DNA from: Lates calcarifer
Lineage: Eukaryota; Chordata; Actinopteri; Centropomidae
NCBI RefSeq assembly: GCF_001640805.2
Contig: NW_026116709.1
Location: forward strand, 1-64,000
Length of the DNA: 64,000 bases
Reading direction: 5' to 3'
Shown piece by piece: positions 36,601 through 48,600 of this stretch. The notes beneath the pieces were generated by a model. It made no database searches. It was not told the DNA's origin and saw only the letters and a list, made by a program, of their open reading frames with translations. The translations under genes were made by a program, and so were the position numbers. Every line of letters starts with the position of its first letter. Positions within the stretch are counted from its first letter, which is position 1.

Positions 36601-39600
36601 TCAGCACTGTGCATGCCATGTTCCCCTGCCTGGACCAGCTCATCAGGATACACTCTAATTTTCTGGCACAGCTGCTCTTGCGGCGGAACAACAGCCTGCA
36701 GCCTGGATCTGGCCGCAACTTCACCATTCACCAGCTGGGGGACATACTACTAGAGCAGGTGACTGCCAAGCATTCACATATACATACACCAACAGTTCAG
36801 TTAAGGACACAAGACTGAAACTAAAATGTAACTTTATTTGGTAATTATATCTGTGTTACAACATAATTTTGTGTAATTATGGTTTTTGTATTTATGGTTT
36901 TGCAGAAGTGTAGACTCCATTAAAGACTGGAGTTGTAACAGTGACATCCAGAGATTAACATGTAGCAGCTGTCTCACATGAGTTAACACGTTCAGTACAA
37001 AAACAGAGGTGTAAAAGGTGTTTCTGAAATCTGTTTGAGAAATGATTCGTTGATACAATCTTTTCCTGGCAGAGATTTTGTTTGCAATAAATTGCTATCA
37101 AAATTAACTGAAAAGCTGGATAACAGATATCAGGTCTAACAGTGCCTCGTTTTCCACAGACTTTGTTTTACATTTAAGCATGAGTTCTGTTTCACTCATG
37201 TTCACACACTGACAAACAATTGTGTGTGTGCGTGTTTTTCTGCCAGTTCTCAGGCCAGTGTGCTGATGATATGCGGAGGACCTATGCTGAGTTCTGTAGC
37301 CGCCACTTAAAGGCTGTTAAATTGTACAAGGAACTGCTGGCCAGAGACAAGAGGTTCCAGTGCTTTATAAGGGTGAGTTTATGCACAGGATGTGAACTGT
37401 AGGAGGAGTGTTACCTTTAGTACCTGATTTTGATTTATTTTTTGTCATAGTTGTATAACAATAATAGAAATAAATTCTTTCCATTTTATTAATTTGACTA
37501 CTGTAAGTTTAAATCAATTTCATTGTGAATTGATTTTCATTCTCTACACACTGAGTTCAGCTGCTGCTCTGACTTTTAATTTTCCTCACAGACACCCTTC
37601 TCTCCATCTTGTTTGCAACTTTGTTTTTGCACTTCATTTTAGCTAGCACAAGACTCTGCTTTGCCTGAACTAAAAACTCTACCACAGGAGTTAGCAGTGT
37701 TGTTAAATTAGTGACTGTTACTTCCTCTTTAAGTTAGTAACAATGTTTAAGAGTTTAGTAGCCCAAATATTCAAAGGATAAAACAGATCCAAATAAATTA
37801 AAGAAACTGTTAAAATAAGAAAACTGGGTTAAAACCAACTGTGACAGAGAGTAGAGGCAAGTAGTAGGTGAGTTGTATTATACTAAGTATTTGGACAATT
37901 ACATATTTTTTCATCAGTGCTTCAGCTCTGTGCTTCAGCACATTCCAACTGAAATAAAAGAATATGTCAAATAATGGATATAATATTAAAGTGCCAAGTC
38001 TCAGCTTTAGATAATTGATAACTGTCAATACAGAAATAACTGTGTGAGAGATATAGACCTTTAACTCATAGTCACCAAATTGCATGGGTTCAAAAGTAAG
38101 TGAACACTCAGTTACAACATTAGTTTGTACACAAAAGAACTCACATTTGGCTCAGAACTGGAGTTGCTATTTAGATTGAGGTGAATAAGATAATAATGAG
38201 CCAAAAGTATAATTTATCAAAGAGATATCAAAGGTTGTTGGTTTGTCATAATCAACAGTTGTATACTGTAAAAAAAAAGCTAGAAAATGTCAAATTTGCA
38301 AACCAGTCACCACCTGACACACTAGTGTGTGGAACTGACACACTGGCATTTATTGATGATTTAACTGATGGAAGCAACAGGATGAATGCGGAGGTACAGG
38401 AGCATTCTGTGAGCTTTCAGCAAAATAAATGGACTGCTTTTTTTTTTTTTTTTTAATACGCACACATTCACACACTGATGATACATTGGGGGCAGTCTGG
38501 ATACTTCAGCATGTGGACTGGAGGAGCCGGGGATCCAACCACTGACCTTCTGAACCATTAGTGGGTGACCCGGTCTACCTCCTGAGTCACAGCCGCCCCT
38601 TAACATGAAGTTAAAGCAACCAAAGAGCTTTTCAGTATGAAGAGCTGGAATATTCTCAGTCTGATTGAGCGGCATTCTACTTACTTAAGACCAGACTGAA
38701 GACAGAGAGACCCCACAAAAAGCAAAGCTGAAGGTGGCTGTAGTGAAGGCCTGGGAGAGCATCAGCAGGGAAGAATTGCTGATGTCAAAAGGTGCAAGAC
38801 TTCAGTCTCTGACTACAAAGAATTTTCCACAGAATATTGAATATGATGATTTTGTTTAAAGTCGGTATAAAGCAAATTCAGAGATTTGTCTCTAAACACA
38901 TTATTTAGATTAGAAAATAGTTCCTTAACACACGCGTTGTGATGTACTCTTAGACTAGGACTCCAAAGCAGAGAAGCACACACACTGGTGAGTTCAAACA
39001 GAAAGTTCTTTTAATAAACAAACTGACCAAAAACCGGAACAAGAAGCAGACAGGGGAGGCAGGGAACTGGCTGGCAGGAGGAAGTCAGAAGCAGTGGAGA
39101 ACAGGAGAATCTTGCCACAGGAAATGCTGGAGAACCTGCATGTGGAGTAGGAGCAAGGAATACTCTGGCAGCGAGCAGGAGTGAAGGCCGGGCTTATAAG
39201 GTGGAGGGAAATGGACTGTGAGAACAGGTGTGCATCAACAGCCAACAGAAGGAGCCAGCCACACCCCCTGCCACACACAAGCTCTGCAAAAGAACAGAAA
39301 AAGGGAGGGGGGAACAGAGAGAAAACACAACACAAAAGACAAACTAAGCCAAACCATAACACGCATAAAGACTTTAAAGTCTGTATTACAGCATTGTGGA
39401 GTTAGACCATTAAACTGTTTTCCATCAGTTTCATTCTCAGGATTTTATGGGCGGGTCTGAAACAGTGGCTCGATGACACACTGGAGCCACCACTCAGCAT
39501 AATCCCACCCCTAACACTGTGACTGTTTTAAATAGCAGTGCTGCATTAGCATCAGTGCTTCTCCCGCTTGACTATTACAGGTGTTGCCGCAAATACATCT

Positions 39601-42600
39601 TCCCTGGATGCCATAGTTTGCAGGAAAGTCTATACCACCCCAAACAGTTCTTTCTATATACAGTTGCAAGAAAAAGTATGTGAACCCTTTGGAATCTCAG
39701 GGTTTTCTGCATTAATTTCTCCTAAAATGTGATCTGATCTTCATCTAAGTCAAGAGTATTGACAAATGTAATGTGCCTAAAATAATAACACAATTTTTTT
39801 TTTTGATCTTTCATGTCTTTATTGAACACACTCATTCAACATTCAAAATGGTGGTGGAAAAAGTAAGCAAACCCTTGGAATTAATAGCTGGTTGACCCTA
39901 GCTGGTTGGCAGCAATAACCTCAACCAAGCGCTTCCTGTAGCTGTGGACCACACCTGCACATCATTCAGGAGGAATTTTAGCCCATTCTTCCTGGCAGAG
40001 CTGCTTTATCTCTGTCATATTCTTTGGATGTCTCATGTGTATGGCTCTCTTCAAATCATTCCATAGCATCTCTATTGGATTGAGGTCTGTTGTGTAATTG
40101 CGCCAGTGTTTTGGCTCATTGTCCTGTTGCATCACTCAACTTCTACAGAGTTTCAGCTGACATATAGACATTCTCACATTATCCTGAAGAATTTTTTGAT
40201 ACACTTGGGAATTCATCTTCCCCTTAATGATTGCAAGCTGGCCAGGCCCTGATGCAGCAAAGCAGGCCCAAATCATGATGTTTCCTTCACCATACTTTAC
40301 GATTGGGATGATGTTTTCATGATGATATGCAGTGCCCTTTTTACGCCAGATGTAGTGCTGCGTGTTCTTTCCAAATAGTTCAATCTTAGTTTCATCAGTC
40401 CACAAAACATTTTGCCAATACCACTGTGGAGTGTCAATGTGCTCTTTCACAAACATCAGGCGTGCAGCAATGTTCTTTTTAGTAAGCAGTGGCTTCCTTC
40501 ATGATGTCCTGCCATAGACACCCTGCTTGTTCAATGTTTTACGTACTCATGAACACAGATGTTAGCCAGCTCCAATGATGCCTTCAAATGCCTTTGGTTG
40601 TCACTCAGGGTTGTTTCTTTACCTCATTGATCAGTCTTCTTGTGCTCTTGGGGTCATTTTGACTGGGGGCCCATGTCTCGGTAGAGTAGCCACAGTCCCA
40701 AAGTGTCTCCATTTGTAGATTGTTTGCCTAACTGTAGACTGGTGAATTTCTAAAGTCTTTGAAATGACTTTATAACCCTTTCCAGCTTTATGTAAATCAA
40801 CAGTTCTTGATCGTAGATCCTCTGAAAACTTTTTGGCGAGGCATGGCTCACATAAGCATATTCTTCTTGTGATGAGTAAAGTCAAAAAGTTTGAGTGGTT
40901 TTTATCAAAGTAGCTCTAGTCCACACCTCCAAACTCATTTTCTTAACAAGACTCCAGATATGCTAACACCTGACTCCAATTAGCTTTTTTGAGGTCATTA
41001 ATTCAAGGGTTCACATACTTTTTCCACTTGCACTATGAGGTTTTTATGGTTGCTCTCAATAAAAACATGAAAGGTCAGAATTTTTTTGTGTTATTATTTT
41101 AGGCACATTATATTTGTCAATACCCTTGCCTTAGATAAAGATCAGATCACATTTTATGACAAATTAATGCAGAAAACCATGGAATTCCAAAGGGTTCACA
41201 TACTTTTTCTTGCAACTGTAGATACAAACCTACTGAAATTAAAGCTAACACTTGGCTCTTTAATGTAGTATCCATTATTTTATTTCCAATTGAATGTGCT
41301 GAAGCACAGAGTCTGAAGGTCAAAAAACAGGTCCAAATACTTCTGGTCTGGAGGTGTCAGGCTGAGATTTACTAAGACATCCTGCAGGGCAAGGAGAGAA
41401 TGGTCTAAAAGATTTTAAATTGCTTTATTGTTATTTTGCTCTTGATTTTCTTAGCCCATCTGTCTTACTTGTCCTTCTGTTACTAAATAGGGGTATTTTT
41501 ATTTTCCTAAAGGATGCCTTTCCAGTGCAATGAAAAAGAAATGACAGCCAGGATCATTTTGTCTGTGTGTGTGTGTCTGTCTCTGGGCAGAGGATGAGTC
41601 GGGGACCCTTGCTACGTTGCCATGGTGTTCAGGAGTGCATCTTGTTGGTGACTCAACGGATCTCCAAGTATCCTGTCCTTATTCAGCGGATTCTGGACAA
41701 CACTACTGGTGACTCTACCCTGTCACAAAAGCTGTATTATCAGTCTTCTTCATTTTAAATAGGATTTTATCAGTCTTCTTCATTTTAAATAGGATTTGTA
41801 TATATGTAGGATTTCATTGTAAATTAAACACAGAAAACATAACATTCGGTATCCACTTGCATTGCAACAGCTTTTGGGAGCACAGTTGTGGAGTAAGCTT
41901 GTACACATAGTGTTGCTGACTTACATGATCAAAAATAGCTGGTACTCCAGTCACCAAAGCCAAGAAATAATGTCAGACTGTTACTGTAACTGTAAAAACT
42001 GTAACTGTAAAGTTAGTTTGGTAACTGCTCATGTATATGAAACTGTCACCAACCAAAGTCATTCTAAAAGTAATGTAAATTATATTTTGGTCAGTCTATA
42101 GGCAGTACAGTGACAAAATGATGGTTAATAGTGGCTAAATAATATACATTGTATTTGCTTACAATGATCCTATTTGTTTGTTTCTCTTCCAGAGGATGAG
42201 GAAGAGGCAGCCTGTCTGGCCCAGGCTCTCAGTATGGTCAGAGAACTTCTTAGTTCAATAGACCAGCAGGTAACAAAACACTTTCTGAGTAATGTAACGG
42301 GCTCCACACCCCTCACATTTATGTAATTGTTGTGGTAGGGTTAGGGTTATATTTTCTTAGTTTTCCATTCTGTTTCTGAATTATACTGGCCCACTATCAG
42401 GCTTTTGGAAGTAGCTGAAATTATTTTTCTGTCGCTGTTCAAATAGATTTCACTAAATATCATCCATACGAAACATCCATCCATCCATTACCTATACTTC
42501 TTATCCTTTGAGGGTCATGGGGGCTAGCACCAATTCCAGGTGACATTCAGCGTAGACAGATCACTAGTCTATCACAGGCTGACGTGTAGAGACAAACAAT

Positions 42601-45600
42601 CATTCATGCTAACATTCACACCTATGGGCAATTTAGAGTCACCAGTTAACATGTATGTTAATTGCTCAAACTCCACATAGAAAAGCCCTGGCCAAACTGG
42701 GGTTTGAACCCAGAACCTTCTTGATGTGAGGTCTGTGAGCCTTTATAACCAACTGATATAGCCTCATGCGCAGGTATTTCTGCTGCCGGTAATACTGAAA
42801 AAGGAGATGTATTGGCTCAGGTTGAAGGGACGTAATTTTCTGTTTTCACAAGACTATGTGGCTTTCCCAAGTGTACGGTGTTTGGCCTGTATAATGATGA
42901 GCCAAAATATTATCACCACCTCTGCCCAATATACTGTTGGTAGCTACAACTCTAACCCACTGAGGGATGAACTCTACTAGACCTCTGAAGGTACCCTGTG
43001 GTATCTGGCACCATGATGTTAGCAACAGATCCTGTAAGTCCTAGAAGTTGTGAAGTTGAGCTACCATGGATCTGCCTTGTTCTAGCATGTTCCCCAACAC
43101 CCTGTCTCTGGTTCCACACCAAAAGCCTTGCTCTGACCCTAATGATTTAGTCATTGTCAAGGAGGTTCAGGTCTATATACCTGCACATTTCTCCCACACC
43201 CAACATATGATTCAACTGTTCACTTACTGTCAAATGCGCTGATCATCAACAACATTCAAACCACTGACAGGTGAAGTGAATGACACTGATTGTCTCTTTA
43301 CAATGCAATTTTCTGCTGGGAAACCTTGGGTCCTGACATTCATCTGGATATTACTTTGATATGTACCACCCAACTTACCATTGCTGAAGACCTGCCACAC
43401 CACCAAACTGTTCAGAAATGGCTCAAGGAACATGACCCAAGGTGTTGACCTGGACCCAAAAGATCCACTGCTAATATCCTGATGCCAAACACCACAGGAC
43501 ACCCTCAGAGGTCCCATGCCCATGCCCCAATAGGTCAGAGCTGTTTTAGCAGCACAAGGGGGACCTACACAAGATAAGATAAGATAAGATAAGATAAGAT
43601 AATCCTTTATTAGTCCCACAATGGGGAAATTTACATTGTTGCGGCAGCGTAAGTGATTGAAAAAGACAGAAAGACATAAATACAAGTAAGGGCAAAATAA
43701 AAACAAGATAAAGCTATAATATATATATACACTCACACACACACAACAGTATAAACATGACAATGTAATAACAAAATATTAACAGAAGAGCAATATACAC
43801 AGGACTTTATACATAGAGACAGAAAGTGAACTAAATGTTCACTGGTGTTGGGGGGGAGTGTCTGCTTCTGCAGAAATCCACTACCAGTTCTTTGGTCTTC
43901 CCTGCATTGATCTGGAGGCAGTTCCACAGGCACCAGTCCACAAAGCGTCAGTTCTCTGTACTCCCTGTCATCCTCATTTGTGATGAGGCAGACGACTGCA
44001 GAGTCATCAGAGAACTTTTGCAGGTGGCAGTGAGGTGAATTGTATTGGAAGTCTGCAGCATTATGCAAGTGGTTTTAATGTTGTGGATGATTGGTGTATA
44101 TCTCAGAGCTTTACGTGTACTGTTCTTACAAGATAATCAGCACTATTTCCTTCATCTGTTCGTAGCTTTTTTTATTTTTATTTTTCTCATTCACTGTGTT
44201 CACAAGTGTTCTACCCATTTCAGTCCATCCATATTGCTTACAGCTTTGTATCTTACCTAATTTAAACCTTGTGTACACTTTACTCATGTAAACATTGCTG
44301 TTCATACCTATTCTCGTTTCACTGACATATGTCTCTTGGTGATTCTATTAAGATTTTTTTAACTCTCCCATATTTTTTGATATATTTCACTTTTTTTCAA
44401 CATTTTCCCCATTTCATCTTTTCAAGTCCTTTTACCATTTTATACTTATTTACCTTGAAACTCCATTCAAACTTTAAACCAGTCTTTGCACATGACTTAA
44501 CACATTCTTAACTTCTAGCTTCTTAACTTAATTTGTAATGTCAGTTTCTCAAGGTGGAAATCATGAATCACTTAGCTGATTTGAATCATTCAAAGATTCA
44601 CATTTCTCAGATTATGACTGTTTTTGTGTCTTTCACTGTCTTTTAATAAGTTCTTAATAAGGAGATGATGCACCATAAATCACAGCTGAACCCATAGCAG
44701 AGTCACAACTCAGCAGCTCCACTGCTAAAAGCTACTGATCCAGTCAGTGACAACAGTGATTCAATGTAATCAGTTCACTCTGAAATTTGCTGATGGGATC
44801 TCATTTGTACACGTGCTAAACAAAATCTAAAACACATGGATGAACCTATAGTAATATCAACCTCTTAAAGCTTCAGTTGTTCACTTCTGAAAAATAATCT
44901 CTTTCAGCATGCTCTCACTCCCAATATGTCCACATTTCATACAACACACATAAAGCTGAAACTACAACAAACTACTGACAAATTTATCCTCTCAAACAAT
45001 CTAATTAAGTAACATCTAAGTAACCAACAAACTGCGTGTAATCAGTGTCAAAGTGACAACAGAGGCATCCATATTCCTCAACTCCAATGTTAACTGACAC
45101 CAGAACATCTAAGAGGAAATTTGGTTTTTAAATTGCTGGATTTCTAAATATTAAATACTAAATATTTGACACTTGGAGCACATATTTTATAACAGTTGGT
45201 CTATGTGTAGACATGGAAGCATGGAGACTAGACTACAGCTCTAGTTTATTAGGGTCTGGAGGTTTTATGACACTGATGATAATGTGCTCGCCCAGGCAGT
45301 AATGGGGTGCCTCACAAATGCAAAACTGTGTCATGTCCAAGAAATTATGTTAAGTCACTGTCGTGTTGTCCCGTCTTCATGTTGTCTTGTGTCTTCCTGT
45401 TTTATTTCGAAATCTTACTCGCCTCTCGTTTCAGGTCACTTGCCTCTTCCCCTCATGTGTTTCCCTCCTGTCTGATTGCTTGCCCCGCCCTGATTGTCTC
45501 CACCTGTTTCCCCTTACCTTGTGTCTATTTAGAGTCTGTGTCTCCCTTTGTCCTGTGCTAGTTTGCCCTGTTCATTCAGAGAGCCAAGCCAGCCTGCACC

Positions 45601-48600
45601 TCGAGTCCCAGTCATGCCAAGTTTTTGATCCCTTGTCTTGCCTTGTTTGTTTTGTTGTTTTTGCCTCCTTGTGAGTGACTTTTGTTTGTACTTTACCTAG
45701 TGGATTTTGCCTCCTTGTGAGTGATTTTTTTGTTTGTACTTTACCTAGTGGATTTGCCTCCTTGAGAGTGATTTTCTGTTGTTACTTTGTCAAATAAAGA
45801 TTGTTTATTTTGTACTTTGAGTCTGAATCGTGCGTTTGGGTTCTCGTCCTAGTTCAGTCCTGACAAATTGTTAGGTTTGACTACTGACACTTTTGATGTT
45901 TCATAATACTCACTTATGATAGGAAAACACTTTTCACTTTCTCTTTTCCTTTATTATATTGCACTTGTACTCCAGCACAGAACACACTGTTTGGGATTCT
46001 CTTTTTAATGACATCGATGCTTGTTCCTGTGGAGGCTAACTGCACCTAATGCCCAGTATTTTATCAAATCAGTCAGAGGGGGAAGATCCACTAGAAACTT
46101 ACCACATATCCATGTAATTTTATGTTTAAAATGATTGTTTGTAATGTCTCCTACTAAAATCCATTTAAACTGAATCAAATTAGTTATGTTTAGCCATGTT
46201 CATTAATACTGTTTTGTTTTACTCCAAATGGAATATGACTTTTATTCTGGTTGGCAGATGGAAGAATTGGAGAAAACACAACGGCTGCAAGAGATCCAGG
46301 CCAAGCTGGACCCACGTGCTGAAGCCAGAGTAAGGGATGGTGGACTTTTCAAGCCTGGAGAGTTACTCCGCCGGAAACTTGTCCACGAAGGGACCCTTTT
46401 CTGGAAAACACCAGGATCCCGGCTCAAAGGTACACAATGCTGTGAAAACATTAGCCTGTGTGTAAAATACTGGATACTCCCATTTTGAACTTCATATTGT
46501 TTTGTCTACATTACTATGTTTGTTCTCAGTTTGTGAAAAAGTGTAAATCAGTGGACCTAGATGCAGTAAAATGAGTTCCTGTGGTTGCCATGGTCACATT
46601 GTGAGCCATGGCAGCAAGCTGGACTATCATCAACTCAAACAGCAGCAGCAACTAGCTGTGTGCATTCATGAGAGCTCCAGTTCTCTCTGCTTGCAGCTGC
46701 TATAGTGCTGCTGTGTTTTTACAGCAACCCCTCAATATTTGAAAGTACCTTAATTGTGCCATACTTACTGTAATTTGTGAGTACATGCTTATACTATTAT
46801 TTTCAAGTCAAGTCAATTCAGTTATCTTGAGGCACTGTACAAATAGATCAAGTCTAGACCATACTCTTTATCTTATAAAATTTACAAAGACAGACCCAAC
46901 AGTTCCCACCATGAGCAAGCAGGTGACAGTGGCAAGGAGAAACTTCCTTTGAAGAGGCAGAAACCTTGAGCAGAACTGGACTCAGGGTGGGCGGCCATCT
47001 GCCTCAACCGGTTGGGTTTAGACAGAGAGAGAAGAGGGGTGGAGGGGTGAGGGGATAGGGGAAAGACAACATTGCACAATACACAGTCTATGTAATGTAA
47101 TGTAATAATATATGTAATAATAAAAATAGTAATGAAAGCTATAGGAAAACATTAATAGCAGTAACACTACCATAAACACTAACAAATGTTTAAATGTTCT
47201 GTTGAGCTGGATCATGGGAGCAGCAGGAGACTCTACAACTCCAGAGGCAGACACCTGCAGTATGAGACAGCAGAAGAAGAGAGCGAAAGAGAGAGAGAGA
47301 GAAGCACAGCCTGGGTACTAATATGCTTGAGGGAAGAAACACACAGTTAGAGTGATGCAACGCATTTTAAGACAGTTTACAGTAAACTTGTCTGCAGGAC
47401 AGCATGGACACCGTTTACTAACTACTAAGCTTAACTGATGCATTGAGACTGACCCAAGCCGCTGAAAGTAAAGTGGTAACCAGTGAAGCCTGAAAAAACA
47501 ACAGAATAATGTGCTAACTGAAAGTTAAGGCATAAAGATGAGTTTTTAGTTTGGATTTAAAGGCCTCAACTGACTCAGCCTGTCATATCAATAGGGAGGT
47601 TATTCCAGAGGAAGGGGGCCTGATAGGAAAAGGCCCTGTTGACTACTTTCTAACTTTGGGAACAGATGTAGCCCTGCACTCTGAGAACGCAGAGTAAGGG
47701 AAGGAATATAAGGATTAAGAAGATCAGATAAGTATGAGGGGGGCCAGCCCATTTAGAATTTTATAGGTCCTTAGAAGCACTTTAAAGTCTGATCTAACAT
47801 TAATAGGGAGCCAATGAAGGAAGGCTAAAATCTGAGTAATATGGTCAAATTTTCTAGACTTAGTTAGCATTGCAGCTGCAGCATTCTGAACCATTTGTAG
47901 ACTTTTAGTGCATGCATGTGGTCAGCCCGAAAACAAAATATTACAATAATCAAGTCTAGAGGAAACAAAAGCGTGAACTGGAATTTCAGCATCTGCCATG
48001 GAAAGAAAAGACTGAATCCTAGCTATATTGCGCAGGTGACAAAAGGCAGTCTTGGTAATGTCTTTAATGTGCCAATCAAAAGAAAGAGCAGGATCAAATG
48101 TGACACCCAGATTCTTGGCTGTCATACTTTGAGAAATCACACAGTTGTCAAGGGATATAGTTACTTGATCAAACTGGTGTCTATATCACTCCAGGCCAAT
48201 AACCAGCATTTTAGTTTTATCTCTGTTAAGATGCAGGAAGTTTTGAGACATCCAGCTTTTAACAGAAGATAAGCAGACCTCTAGTTCCCTAATTTGAGAG
48301 GCATTGTTAGCCTTTATAGGCACATACAGATGGGTATCATCAGTATAACAGTGAAAATTAATTCCCTGATTCCTAATAATTTGGCCAAGAGGAGAAATAT
48401 AAAGAGAGAAAAGCAGGGGGGCAAGAACAGAACCCTGGAGTACTCCATATTTCACACCAGAAAAGGCTGATATGGTGTTATTACAAGAAACACACTGAGT
48501 TCTGTCGGATAAGTAGGATTTTAACTAGCTGAGGGCCAGGCCAGAGATTCTAAATCTATTTTCCAATTGGTCCATAAGTATACCACAGCTGTTTTAAAGC

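Larger units (their letters stand above)
37890..41345. mobile_element. Tc1-like element split by later insertions
   Basis: The left segment (GTATTTGGACAATTACATAT, then TGCTTCAGCACATTCCAA at about 37888-37950) and the right segment (TTCCAATTGAATGTGCTGAA, then AGGTCCAAATACTTCTG at about 41285-41345) are inverted copies. They appear to be the two ends of one older element. Between them lie a solo LTR (38938-39361) and a complete-length Tc1 copy (39661-41218). All sit in arhgef2 intron 9. Confidence 0.55.

Noticed and set aside
43572..43601. (GATAA)n as a GATA-factor binding cluster
   Set aside because: The adjoining LINE tail explains it as the 3' repeat of a retrotransposon insertion.
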